Below the pieces are notes generated by a model that saw only the letters and a program-made list of their open reading frames with translations, ran no database searches and had not been told where the DNA came from. From Streptomyces scabichelini (lineage in GTDB: Bacteria; Actinomycetota; Actinomycetes; Streptomycetales; Streptomycetaceae): a stretch of 46,697 nucleotides of DNA. Made by a program: the position numbers and the translations under genes. Below are positions 17,118 through 25,602 of this stretch, piece after piece. The stretch lies in the NCBI RefSeq assembly GCF_011045015.1, contig NZ_JAAKZY010000068.1:1-46697 (forward strand). The letters run 5' to 3'. Numbering within the stretch: the stretch's first letter is position 1; each line of letters begins with the position of its first letter.

Positions 17118-17951
17118 GCACGGGACGGCATCCGTGAGGGCGGCCGAGGCACTGGTCGGGTGGTGCTGCTCTGACAGGGTGATGTGGAAGGAGACGTCGT
17201 CGCTGTCGGCGTGCAGGCGGACGGTGAGCTGAGTGGTTTCGAACAGGCGTCGTTGCAGCTGTTCGGGGGCATCGGCGAGATGACGGGCCAGGTAGGGGAG
17301 GGCGTCGAGGAGCTCGGCGAGGATGTCGGATGCTTCTGTACGGTCGGCCGTATCGAGAGTTCGGAGTGCGTTGAGAGTGTTGACCCGCTGGTCTTCCAGG
17401 TCGTTGTAGGTGTGGCGGAGGGCGGTGGTGTAGGAGTCGTCGGCGGGGCAGTTCTGGGCCTGTTGCAGGAGATTGTGCTGGCGGCGGGCTACGTCGTTGA
17501 GCAGGAGGTTCAGCCGGTCTCGTTCGTTTTGGAGTTGGCTCGCGTTGCGGTGCTGGGCGCGTTTGAGGGCGGCGGCCAGCAGATCGGGCCGGTCCGGGCG
17601 GAGCACATGGTCGGTGTAGAAGGCGGCCAGGGCGTCCAGCAGGAGGTCCTCGCGGATGTAGGCGGTTTTGGGGTGGCCGGCGTAGGCGTCGGGGCGGCCG
17701 CGGTTGTTGGCCTCAGGTTGGCAGCAGTAGGAGGTGATGCCCTTGCGGTGCTTGCCGTACATGCGCCGGCTGCAGGCGTGCAGCACCATCCCGCGGAGCA
17801 CGTAGGTGCGGTTCGTCTGCGGATGGGTGTTGATGGTGTTCCCGGCCCGGGACCCCTGGTTGGTCGGCGGTCTCTGGGTGAGCGTGTCGTACATCCATTT
17901 GGGGATCAGTGGTTCGTGTACCGGTTGGGGTGACCACACCCACAGGGCGGG
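17112..17951 (-). pseudogene. C-terminal half of a large serine recombinase
   Basis: About 280 residues. They begin within WVWSPQPVHEPLIPKW, followed by HPQTNRTYVLRGMVLHACSR, a zinc-ribbon remnant with HRKGITSYCC, then AYIREDLLLDALAAFY and a long coiled coil (QLQNERDRLNLLLNDVARRQ). This matches large serine recombinases, which need the missing N-terminal resolvase domain with its catalytic Ser. The reading frame is open, so an expressed fragment is possible but would not recombine DNA. Upstream it is joined to a cupin fragment. It is clearly different from the fragment at 14587. Confidence 0.8.
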
Positions 17952-17959
17952 GGCGTTGT

Positions 17960-18190
17960 AGGCGCCGCTTCGGGAGCGGCTGGCGTGCCGTGCGCGACGA
18001 ACATCTCCGCACCGGCTCGGTGCCGACGCCGTTCTCCACCCAGTGCACCGCATCCGGCGCGATGACGACCAAGTCTCCCGGAGCGCAGCGAGCGGGCGCG
18101 AGGGTCGGACGGCCGCGAGGAGCATCAGGACGAGGGTGGTGGTTCCGAATGCGCCGTGGGCGGTGACCACGGGCACGGACAGGTGGCACA
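17960..18190 (-). pseudogene. Cupin-domain gene fragment
   Basis: The minus strand reads GDLVVIAPDAVHWVENGVG (about 18020-18078), then shifts frame to MFVAHGTPAAPEAAPT. This is a cupin beta-barrel strand with a metal-ligand-like His. No start or full domain is present, and the 3' end merges with the recombinase fragment. It is one of several chimeric scars in this island. Confidence 0.45.
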
Positions 18191-18357
18191 TCAAGGCCCC
18201 CTGACTTCCCAGAACGGGAGAACGAGCCAGATGCGGCAACCGCAGCGTCGTCCGTACCCGGTCGGGGCGGGAGGCCCGCCCCTACATCGCATCAGAGATG
18301 AACAGCTGCCTGCCGACCATCGTTTCGCAGGTCTGTCGGAAGGGCCGATATGGGACC

Positions 18358-18386
18358 CTGACAGTCGTTGGCGCGCCCCGTACGAT
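18358..18386 (+). promoter_or_regulatory. Sigma70-type promoter for the four-gene operon
   Basis: CTGACA (18358-18363), a 17-base spacer, then TACGAT (18381-18386). This is close to the HrdB consensus with ideal spacing. The predicted start near 18393 lies about 40 bases before the first gene. A vegetative promoter suggests standing expression. Confidence 0.6.
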
Positions 18387-18429
18387 TCCTCCTGCTGTGT
18401 GCCGCAGTAGGGGGACATTGGGGGCTTTC

Positions 18430-18933
18430 GTGCTCGACGCGAAGCAGCATCAGGGCAAGTTCGGCGAGGACTATGTCCGTGTGCTTGCCTCCGCGGCAGG
18501 GTTGATCGTTTCGCAGGACGATCTCGACGCGGATGGGATCGATCTCGGATTCCGTGCCACCGGTCGGTACGGACGGAGGCAGTCACCCACCATCGAAGCT
18601 CAGATCAAGACATGGTCGAAGCCGTCCGGATCGTCCGGTCATCTGAACTACCGCGGGCTCAATGAGTGGCAGTTCAACAGGCTCGCCGGCCCCGACTTCA
18701 CCGTTCCCCGGTTCTTGTTCGTCATCTGCGTCCCCGCGGACAAGGAGGAGTACGCGGCCATGACGACCGAGGGCGTCATGCTCCGTCACTTGGGCTACTT
18801 CGTCTCGCTTCGTTCTGAGGAGCCGATCAAGGATCCTGATCGTGAGCGAATACGTCCGGTCAGGGTTCCGACAGCGAACGTGCTCACCGCCTCTTCGCTG
18901 CGCCGGCTCACCGAGACCCAGTCGGACTGGTAG
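18430..18933 (+). CDS. DUF4365-like PD-(D/E)XK nuclease, gene 1 of the candidate defence operon
   Basis: 167 residues from GTG 18430, which has a GGGGG run six bases upstream; in-frame extension upstream would cross the promoter. Conserved positions are E13 in KFGEDYVR, D38 in DADGIDLGF, and E56-x-Q-x-K60 in IEAQIKTW. They match the E...D...(E/Q)xK order of the PD-(D/E)XK nuclease fold and the DUF4365 pattern. DUF4365 proteins are poorly characterised. The gene is followed 10 bases later by the next, with shared direction and tight spacing down to the HerA ATPase. Nuclease-HerA pairs (for example DUF4297-HerA, SIR2-HerA) are known anti-phage systems. By analogy this is the effector. Nuclease call is moderate, defence role inferred. 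Confidence 0.68.
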   Translation: MLDAKQHQGKFGEDYVRVLASAAGLIVSQDDLDADGIDLGFRATGRYGRRQSPTIEAQIKTWSKPSGSSGHLNYRGLNEWQFNRLAGPDFTVPRFLFVICVPADKEEYAAMTTEGVMLRHLGYFVSLRSEEPIKDPDRERIRPVRVPTANVLTASSLRRLTETQSDW

Positions 18934-18943
18934 GGGAACCGGG

Positions 18944-20029
18944 ATGACGATTCCGCTGAAGGTCGATGACATCGCCGGCTATCTGGCCGAGACGGGCTGG
19001 GAGCGGGACCCGCAAGGCTGGCGCGGGGCGAGTGTGTGGCAACACGCGGGCGACTACGAGGTGTTGGTGCCTGCTCGCGACGGCATGGGGGACAACGAGC
19101 GCCGGGTCCGGGAGATCCTTCGCTGTCTGTCCGCGGTGGAGGACCGACCGGCGGGCGACATCGCCCTGGAGATCGCCCGACCGCAGCTGGACAAGCAGTA
19201 TTTCCGGACGTTTCCCACGGGGCACGACCCGGGTTACACGTCGCTCCTCTTAGGTGCGCAGGCCGTGGTGGGTGTCCGCAACCTCCTGAGTGCGGCGACA
19301 CGCACCGTCGTGCAGGGTCCGCACTTCTCCTTCGTCGGCCGGGCACCGGGCGTGGTGGGTGACCTCCTGCGTGCGGCCGAGCTCGGCCCCTCCAAAGCCG
19401 GAAGCTACGTCGTGGAGACCCGGGTGCCGGCGGATACGACGGCTCAGGCCCCGAGTGGAGAGCAGATCGCCGGCCGGACCGTGCTGGTTCAGATGCATGA
19501 AGCGGTGAGCGCCGCCCAGGCGGCCGTAGCGGCGGACGAGCCCGCGGCATTCGACGAAACCGTCACGGCCGGCGTCTCGGCGGATCTCTGCAAGGCGCTC
19601 AGCGAGCTTTCCGGCTCCGACCGGAGCGAGCCGTTCGAGATCACCTTCCGGTGGGCGCGCTCGCAGCCACTCGACGCGCCGTCCCACGTCGTCGCATTCC
19701 CCGAGACCTCGGGATCGCTTCTGTCGGCGGCGGCCAACCGGCTTCGTGACCTCAACGCCACCGGTGCCGCGACGCTCTCCGGCGTGGTCGAGGGACTGCA
19801 CGACGACGCGGCCGGCAACGACCGGTGGCGGATCAAGATCCGCGGCGAGTTGCGCACCGAGCAAGCCGAACTGGTCCGGCGGGCCGTCTGGGTGCGGCTT
19901 CCGGACCAGGCCTCGTACGACCGGGCGATCACCGTGCATCGGGAGCAGCAGGAGGTCACCGTGACGGGCGAGTTGTCCAGCGCGACCGGCCGGGTGGAAC
20001 TGGTGCCCGGGCCAGGGCTCGACATCTGA
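18944..20029 (+). CDS. Unknown protein with OB-like C-terminal domain, gene 2 of the candidate defence operon
   Basis: 361 residues; I do not recognise the family. The N-terminal part (IAGYLAETGWERDPQGWRG, ASVWQHAGDYEVLVPARDG) looks like a small alpha/beta domain. The middle is helix-rich. The last 90 residues (SGVVEGLHDDAAGNDRWRIK, then VWVRLPDQASYDRAITVH, VTVTGELSSATGRVELVPG) alternate strands in a way that suggests an OB-like barrel, which could bind nucleic acid or a protein partner. The ATG at 18944 follows GGGG at 18933-18936. It lies 10 bases after the nuclease gene and 30 bases before the next gene. Position makes it an accessory or sensor subunit; no catalytic motif is visible. Confidence 0.62.
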   Translation: MTIPLKVDDIAGYLAETGWERDPQGWRGASVWQHAGDYEVLVPARDGMGDNERRVREILRCLSAVEDRPAGDIALEIARPQLDKQYFRTFPTGHDPGYTSLLLGAQAVVGVRNLLSAATRTVVQGPHFSFVGRAPGVVGDLLRAAELGPSKAGSYVVETRVPADTTAQAPSGEQIAGRTVLVQMHEAVSAAQAAVAADEPAAFDETVTAGVSADLCKALSELSGSDRSEPFEITFRWARSQPLDAPSHVVAFPETSGSLLSAAANRLRDLNATGAATLSGVVEGLHDDAAGNDRWRIKIRGELRTEQAELVRRAVWVRLPDQASYDRAITVHREQQEVTVTGELSSATGRVELVPGPGLDI

Positions 20030-20059
20030 ACGGCTTTCGGCTCATCGAGGAGGGGTACT

Positions 20060-20671
20060 GTGCCGACGGAGTTGACCGTACGCGATCATGCATCGCTGTT
20101 TGCCCTGATGGTGGTCGCACGACCGGTGACCAACCGTGAACTGCGCGATCTCGCCGGACTTGAGGTCAGCGCGGAGATACGCCGACGAGCGAATCAGGAT
20201 GTCGAGCGGATCGCGACCAGGAAACGCGGTGCGGTCAACACGCACCAGCTCACGCCCGCGGGCAGGACCTGGTGTGAGTCCGCCCTGGTGGCCGGACGTC
20301 CGGACGGAGCGAAGTTTCCGGCCGGTGTGCTCTACGCGGTGCTGGACAGCGTCGGACAGTATCTGGCGAGTTCGGGCACCAAATTCGGCGAGTTCTTCAA
20401 ACCCGACGTCGAGAGCTGGATCCGCGCGGTCTACACGGAACTCACCGTTCGCCGCGAACCAGGCAGCTGGGTCAAGCTGTCGGCGCTGCGCCCATGGCTC
20501 GAAGACATGCCACGGGGGGTCGTCGACGCCGAACTCGACCGGATGATCGAGCAGCCCGACGTACAGCTGATGGCCGAACTCAACCAGCGCGCACTCAGCG
20601 ACCAGGACCGCGACGCCGCCGTCGACATCGGCGGCGAACCCCGGCACCTGCTGCGGATCGGGCCGGCGTGA
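20060..20671 (+). CDS. Probable tandem winged-helix adaptor protein, gene 3 of the candidate defence operon
   Basis: 203 residues. The N-terminal region (SLFALMVVARPVTNRELRDL, then a basic stretch TRKRGAVNTHQLTPAG) looks like a winged helix with a basic wing. The C-terminal region (GSWVKLSALRPWLEDMPRGV, DAELDRMIEQPDVQLM, HLLRIG) looks like a second. No enzyme motif is seen. Start is GTG 20060 with a strong GAGGAGGGG RBS. The stop codon overlaps the GTG of the HerA-like gene (GTGA), so the two proteins are probably made in a fixed ratio and may form a complex. Role as DNA-binding adaptor is inference. Confidence 0.62.
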   Translation: MPTELTVRDHASLFALMVVARPVTNRELRDLAGLEVSAEIRRRANQDVERIATRKRGAVNTHQLTPAGRTWCESALVAGRPDGAKFPAGVLYAVLDSVGQYLASSGTKFGEFFKPDVESWIRAVYTELTVRREPGSWVKLSALRPWLEDMPRGVVDAELDRMIEQPDVQLMAELNQRALSDQDRDAAVDIGGEPRHLLRIGPA

Positions 20672-23600
20672 ACCGGGAGATCGCGGCCCTGAAGGCCATC
20701 CACATCAGCACCGCGCCGACGTCGGACGAGGTCTGGACGCCGGTGACCCCCTACCACGTCGACGGCCTTCATCGGGAGGTGTACCGGCGGCTGGAAAGGG
20801 CGATGAGCGCTGTCGAGCGCGCCCACTCGCCGGTCGCGGCGGTGGTATGCGGCGAGCGCGGATCAGGCAAGACGCATCTGCTCGGCTGGACCCGCCACGA
20901 GATCCAGGAGCGCGGCGGCTTCTTCTTCTACATCAAGCTCGTGACCGGCCGGGACTTCTGGGAGGGCGCCACCAACAGTCTCGTCGACAGTCTGTACCGG
21001 AAGGACGAGGGCGACCAGTTGCAGCTGGTTCGCCTCCTCGGCGGGCTTTCGCGCCAGGTCGGCCTCGACACGGAGACCCACAACGCCATCATCGGTGAGC
21101 GGGAGTTGACGCGTGCCCATGTCGACGCGTTCGTTCAGGGCATCCGGAGAATCGACCGGCAGGTGGGCAACGAGGCCGCCGATACGGCCCGCGCGCTGGC
21201 GCTCGTCGCCTCCACAGGCGATTCCGCGGGGATCGGCCAGGCCTACCTCGCACTTGACGACGACGATCCGGGCCGGCGTGCCGCCTGGGGGATGTCACCC
21301 CGCGGGCGACCGGCTCAACTCCTGCTCCGCGATCTCACGCGCCTGTTCGCCCTCGTCGGACCGCTGGTCTTCGCCTTCGACCAGCTGGACAACCTGGTGT
21401 CCGCGTCGGAGACGTCTGCGCTGACGTCGTCCGCGTCCGGCGGAAGCCGGGCCGCGCAGCGGCTGAGCAGCGACATCGCCGCCGGCTTGATGGAACTGCG
21501 GGAGGAAACCCGCCGGACCCTGATGGTCGTGGCCTGTCTCCAGGACACCTGGGGGCTGATTTCTCGGTCGGCGGTCCGGTCCGCCCTGGACCGGTTCGAG
21601 GTCCTGCCGACGCTCGGAGCGATTCCCGACGAGGCCACCGCCGCCGCCATCATCAGTAACCGATTTCGCCAAGGCTACGAGGCCGAGGGGTTCACCCCGC
21701 CCTACCCGACCTGGCCGATCAGCCCGGCCGCGCTGGCCGAAGCCTCCCACCGTTTCACCGCACGGCGGCTGCTCAAGCGCGTCGAGAAGCACCTCGACGA
21801 GTGTGAGCAGACCGGCACGGTCTCCGAACTGACCTCCTTGACAAGCGAAGAGCCCAGGGGAGCCGCACAGCCCACGCCCGCGAAGGCCGGCAACCTGAAC
21901 GCCTTGACCGAGTCCTTCGAAAAGCTCCGTGCCGAGGCCGATGATCTCGGGCCGCTCAACGCCGCCTCCGAGGATGACCTGATGCCCGCTCTGCTGGGCG
22001 CGGGACTGCGGAGCCTGGTCAAGGAACTCGGTGTGGACGAGACACGGTTCCTCATCGAGACGGACTTCGGCCGCAAGGCGGCGCTGCACGCCCGGCTGCG
22101 TCATGTCGTCGACGAGGCCAGCGAAAACGAAGTCCACTGGTCCTTGCGGGCGATCGCCACGGACAACCCTCGCGCCGCCCAGACCCGGATCCGCAACGCG
22201 GCTGTGGAGGCCGGCCTGGCGGCCCAACTGACGAGCCGCCGGCTGATCCTGCTGCGGAACACCCCGTATCCGAGCGGCGCCAAGACCAAGGAAATCAAGG
22301 ACGACTTCGAGGCGCGGGGCGGGATGTCGTTACCGATCGGTGCCGCCGATCTCCGGACCCTGGCCGCTCTCCGGGCCATGCTCGACGACCGTGCGTCAGG
22401 CCTGGCCGAATGGCTGCGGCAGGAACGCCCCGCCTCCCGCACAGAGGTCTTCGCGCCGGTGCTGGCCGATCTGCGGCAGCAACTCGGCATCACGGCCACG
22501 GACACCGGCTCCGGGGCGGACGCGGCGGACATGCCGGAGGACGCCGAGCCGGCTCGTACCGAGATCGTCATCGGCACCACGGTCCGGGGCCGCCGTCCGT
22601 TCGCGGTTCCCATGGAACGGCTCCGGATGCACACCGCTGTGGTGGGGGCCGCGGGATCGGGCAAGACGGTCCTGATCAAGCGACTCGTGGAGCAATGTGC
22701 TCTACGCGGTGTCTCGGCGATCGTGCTGGATCCGAACGACGACCTCGCACGGCTAGGCGACCCCTGGCCGCGCACGCCGGATCGCTGGGCGGACGCACAT
22801 GAGCGCGAGGCTCAACGCTATTTCGCGGATGTCGAAGTGACGGTGTGGACGCCGGGCCTGAACCGGGGACGCCCGATCTCGTTCTACCCGCTCCCCGACT
22901 TCGGTCCGGTCCTTGACGACGAGGACGACTTCCCGCGTCTGGTCAGGTCGACCGTGACATCACTCGCGCCGCATGCCGGCATACGGGGCAGCAGCGCTCG
23001 CGCGACCCAGCAGCTGGGGGTCCTCAAACGTGCCCTCGAACAGTACGCGCGCGACGGCGGCAAGACCTTGGCCGGCTTCGTCGAGCTGCTCGCCGAGCCC
23101 CCGCCCGACATCGTCAACAGCAGGACCAGGCGCTTCGCGGTTCAGATGGCGGACACGCTGGAAGCCGCGATGGAGACCGACCCGCTGTTCGGGGAGTCCG
23201 GCGCACCCGCCGATCCCGGCATGCTCCTGATCCCGTCGCCGGGGAAGGCCGCCCGTATCTCGGTAATCAGCTTCATCGGCCTGTCCGGCGACGGACCGGC
23301 CCAGTTCGTCAGCCGCCTCCAGGCGACCTTGTTCTCATGGTTCCGGGCGCACCCGGTCGGCGACCGTGCCCTGGGCGGGCTGCTGGTGATGGACGAGGCG
23401 CAGAACTTCGTACCGTCCGGTGCGGCGAATCCGAGTACGGAGAGCACGGTCGAACTCATCCGCCAGATACGCAAATACGGACTCGGGATGGTCCTCGCCT
23501 CGCAGACGCCCAGGGGGATCCACAACCAGGCGCTGGGCAACACGGTGAACCAGTTCATCGGCCGCCTTACTGTTCCCGCTCAGATCAACGCCGTCGAGAC

Positions 23601-23778
23601 CATGGCGGAGGCGCGGAACGCGGTCCTCGACAACCTCGCCGGTCTCCAGCGCGGCACGTTCAACGCCGCGACCGAGGGGACCGGATTCAGCAAGATCGAG
23701 GTGCCGATCTGCCTCAGTCACCACGATGTGCCGCTCACGGAGGACGAGATCGTCGAGCGAGCCCGCCGGGGTACCTGA
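20668..23778 (+). CDS. AAA ATPase-HerA/FtsK translocase fusion, gene 4 of the candidate defence operon
   Basis: 1036 residues with two P-loop modules. Module 1: Walker A GERGSGKT (62-69), a Walker B-like LVFAFDQLDN with D238-Q239 instead of D-E, sensor-like MVVACLQDTW, then a helical lid. A middle region (about 410-620) includes RLILLRNTPYPSGAKTKEIK and a GG motif, and recalls the middle of large AAA proteins in phage-defence islands. Module 2 is HerA-like: Walker A GAAGSGKT (660-667), Walker B GLLVMDEAQNF (D909, E910), and a sensor ASQTPRG. HerA proteins are hexameric DNA translocases that work with nucleases. Fusion of an AAA switch with a HerA motor in one chain is unusual. The gene overlaps gene 3 by 4 bases and ends the operon. 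Confidence 0.8.
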   Translation: MNREIAALKAIHISTAPTSDEVWTPVTPYHVDGLHREVYRRLERAMSAVERAHSPVAAVVCGERGSGKTHLLGWTRHEIQERGGFFFYIKLVTGRDFWEGATNSLVDSLYRKDEGDQLQLVRLLGGLSRQVGLDTETHNAIIGERELTRAHVDAFVQGIRRIDRQVGNEAADTARALALVASTGDSAGIGQAYLALDDDDPGRRAAWGMSPRGRPAQLLLRDLTRLFALVGPLVFAFDQLDNLVSASETSALTSSASGGSRAAQRLSSDIAAGLMELREETRRTLMVVACLQDTWGLISRSAVRSALDRFEVLPTLGAIPDEATAAAIISNRFRQGYEAEGFTPPYPTWPISPAALAEASHRFTARRLLKRVEKHLDECEQTGTVSELTSLTSEEPRGAAQPTPAKAGNLNALTESFEKLRAEADDLGPLNAASEDDLMPALLGAGLRSLVKELGVDETRFLIETDFGRKAALHARLRHVVDEASENEVHWSLRAIATDNPRAAQTRIRNAAVEAGLAAQLTSRRLILLRNTPYPSGAKTKEIKDDFEARGGMSLPIGAADLRTLAALRAMLDDRASGLAEWLRQERPASRTEVFAPVLADLRQQLGITATDTGSGADAADMPEDAEPARTEIVIGTTVRGRRPFAVPMERLRMHTAVVGAAGSGKTVLIKRLVEQCALRGVSAIVLDPNDDLARLGDPWPRTPDRWADAHEREAQRYFADVEVTVWTPGLNRGRPISFYPLPDFGPVLDDEDDFPRLVRSTVTSLAPHAGIRGSSARATQQLGVLKRALEQYARDGGKTLAGFVELLAEPPPDIVNSRTRRFAVQMADTLEAAMETDPLFGESGAPADPGMLLIPSPGKAARISVISFIGLSGDGPAQFVSRLQATLFSWFRAHPVGDRALGGLLVMDEAQNFVPSGAANPSTESTVELIRQIRKYGLGMVLASQTPRGIHNQALGNTVNQFIGRLTVPAQINAVETMAEARNAVLDNLAGLQRGTFNAATEGTGFSKIEVPICLSHHDVPLTEDEIVERARRGT

Positions 23779-23856
23779 GCGGTCGTGAGGTGGTGAGCGC
23801 GTCCTGGCCCGTGCCGAGATCCTGGCCTGTCGCCCTGCGCTGGTGTGTCCGTGCCG

Positions 23857-23884
23857 AAACCCTGACCTGCACGGACAGGGTTTT
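23857..23884 (+). terminator. Rho-independent-like terminator after the four-gene operon
   Basis: AAACCCTG (23857-23864), an 11-base loop, and CAGGGTTT (23876-23883), then one more T. It lies 80 bases after the ATPase stop. A competing stem TGTCCGTGC/GCACGGACA overlaps it. It closes the operon and separates it from the debris downstream. Confidence 0.65.
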
Positions 23885-23899
23885 CAGCACGGACAGGGT

Positions 23900-24660
23900 C
23901 GCCAGGGCGCTTGAGCCGTCCTATCCCGGCGGTCACCTCTGCGCCGACCTGGAAGAGGGCAGACGGACCCGCGCGAGCGAACCGCGCTCTTCCGCACTGT
24001 CACCGCCGGAGGCGACACCCTCGTCGTCGACAACGCCCGTCAGGCAGCCGAAGTCCGCCCCGGCCACCGGTCTGCTCGTGGTCACCAGCCGCACCGGCCT
24101 GCCGGAGCCGGCCATGGACGGCGTGGTGGCCGTCCCCCTCGAACCGCTCGACGAGCGAGCGGGGGTCGAGTTCGTACGCAGGTGGCGCGTCACGGACGCG
24201 GACGGCGCGGCCCGGGCGCTGGTCCGGATCTGCAGCGGCCTGCCGCTGGCGCTGCGCGCGGCCGGCGAATGGCTGGTGAAGAAGCGCCCTCAGTTGAGCC
24301 TCAACGACGCGGTACTGGCATTCGGCACCGGCGGCTAACCACACTCGGAGGACGGGACCCCATCGGTGAGCACGGTTCTCGACCTGGCCTACCAGGGCCT
24401 TTCCGACCCCGCCAGGCAGTTGTCCGGCTGTTCGGCTGCCTGCCGGGTACGACGGGCCACCGGAGGTCTCGCGGCGGCGGCCAGGGTGCCGGCCGTGCAG
24501 GATGCGGTGGGTGAACTGCTCACCGCTCATCTGGCCGTCGTAGTCCAGTCCCCCGACGGACCACGCCGTTTCCGACCGCACGATGTCATCCGGGAGCACA
24601 CACAGCAGGTGTCGAGGGACCTCCGGGAGGCCGAACGCCGCGCCGTTCCGCGGGCCGTGA
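23900..24660 (+). pseudogene. NB-ARC/AfsR-like STAND regulator, degraded
   Basis: The plus strand keeps recognisable pieces. TGLLVVTSRTGLPEPAMDGV and VPLEPLDERAGVEFV, then ICSGLPLALRAAGEWL, are the sensor and GLPLAL motifs of NB-ARC domains. STVLDLAYQGLSDPARQL and the later PHDVIREHTQQ belong to the following winged-helix region. A stop after FGTGG (24336) and frameshifts near 24410 break the frame. The P-loop is gone. It may derive from a pathway regulator or from an NLR-like defence gene; the surviving part cannot tell. It runs into a DUF2637 gene without a clean boundary. Confidence 0.65.
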
Positions 24661-24706
24661 CGTTGCGTCGAAGTTCCCGGCCACCGGTGGCGGTGGCGGG
24701 TGTGAG

Positions 24707-25412
24707 GTGTGGGTGCGGCCTGGCTGCGCGTTGGTCGTGGCGTCGGTGGCTGCGTACGCCTCCTACGTTCACCAGAGGGCGTTTGCTCTCCAGGGCGGTG
24801 CGGATGCGGTGAGCGCGGCGCTGTGGCCTCTGTCTGTCGACGGGTTGCTGCTCTTGGCGACGGTGGGGCTGCTGAAGCCTGCCCAACATGCTGGTGGGCG
24901 AGCGCGCGCCGTGGTGTGGATGGCATTTCTGCTCGGCATCGCGGTGTCCCTTGCGGCCAACATCGCGGCGGCCCCCGCTCTCGCGTGGAAGCCGGTACTC
25001 GTCGCTGGATGGCCGCCGGTGGCCTTGCTGTTCTCGGTGGAACTTCTCGTGCATCGGTCCAGCCGACGCGAGCGGCCAGAGGACGGATGGCGAGACCAGG
25101 CTCCCAACCTCGTGGCTCAACCACAGCAGGGCGGAACCGATGCTGAGCGAGAAAGTTTCGGTGCACCGGAGCGAGACTTTCGTGGCGAGCGCACGAGAGA
25201 GACCACTGGGTTTCGGTCTTCTGAGGCTGTGCAGCCGAAGGCAGGGCAGAAGGCGGAGCAGATTATGTGGGACTACTTCAAGCACGAGCGGGCTGCCGGG
25301 CAGGGAAGCCCGAAAAACCCGCGCAGCGGTAACGGATAGTGAAGTCTCCGCGATTCGCGACATATACGGGGGCGCGAACCTGCGGCTGCAGGACGAGTCG
25401 GACAAGGCCTGA
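24707..25412 (+). pseudogene. Second DUF2637 (SpdB-like) gene, truncated at 5' end and frameshifted near the 3' end
   Basis: The first 110 residues parallel the DUF2637 protein at 16221: CALVVASVAAYASYVHQRAF, LWPLSVDGLLLLATVGLL, VLVAGWPPVALLFSVELLVH. The N-terminal leader is missing because NB-ARC debris abuts it. The frame used (24707-25339) ends after FKHERAAGQGSPKN. Another frame then gives VTDSEVSAIRDIYGG and LRLQDESDKA to a stop at 25412, which looks like the true C-terminus, so a one-base shift near 25300 is likely. It lies 115 bases from the tRNA-Arg 3' end. Confidence 0.65.
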
Positions 25413-25526
25413 TGGACGGGCTACCACCTGCGAACGCCCCGCCCCTGCAGGCGAGTGTCGCGATAGGGCGCGACTTTGCGGGGGAGCCGGGAAATGCGCC
25501 CTGACCTGCGATAACTCAGAGCAGTG

Positions 25527-25602
25527 TGGCGCCCCCGGCAGGACTCGAACCTGCGGCCAAGCGCTTAGAAGGCGCCTGCTCTATCCACTGAGCTACGGGG
25601 GC
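25527..25602 (-). tRNA. tRNA-Arg (anticodon UCU), CCA encoded
   Basis: Read on the minus strand, the acceptor arm GCCCCCG pairs with CGGGGGC. The D arm is GCTC/GAGC. The anticodon loop CTTCTAA gives TCT. The T arm is GCAGG-TTCGAGT-CCTGC. Discriminator G is followed by CCA. All arms are intact, so the gene should be functional. Its internal sequence is duplicated at 14927-14957, marking it as an integration target. Confidence 0.95.
25542..25572. repeat. 31-bp att-like core inside tRNA-Arg
   Basis: Right-hand copy of the sequence at 14927-14957. It runs from within the T arm back to the anticodon stem. Tyrosine integrases of Streptomyces elements commonly use this part of tRNA genes. Confidence 0.7.

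Larger units (their letters stand above)
14927..25572. mobile_element. Remnant genomic island bounded by the tRNA-Arg core duplication
   Basis: 10.6 kb between the two 31-bp copies. It contains a toxin-antitoxin pair, two DUF2637 transfer-type genes (one broken), a serine-recombinase C-terminus, cupin and NB-ARC fragments, and a four-gene candidate defence operon. No intact integrase is present, so the island is probably fixed. The left copy lacks a proper tRNA 3' end, so simple one-step integration does not fully explain it. Confidence 0.5.

Noticed and set aside
18298..18430. Longer DUF4365 protein starting at the first ATG (18298)
   Set aside because: It would cover the CTGACA/TACGAT promoter, and the added residues show no family similarity.
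23900..24660. Functional AfsR/SARP pathway regulator suggesting a biosynthetic cluster
   Set aside because: P-loop missing, several frameshifts and a stop; no biosynthetic genes in the window.
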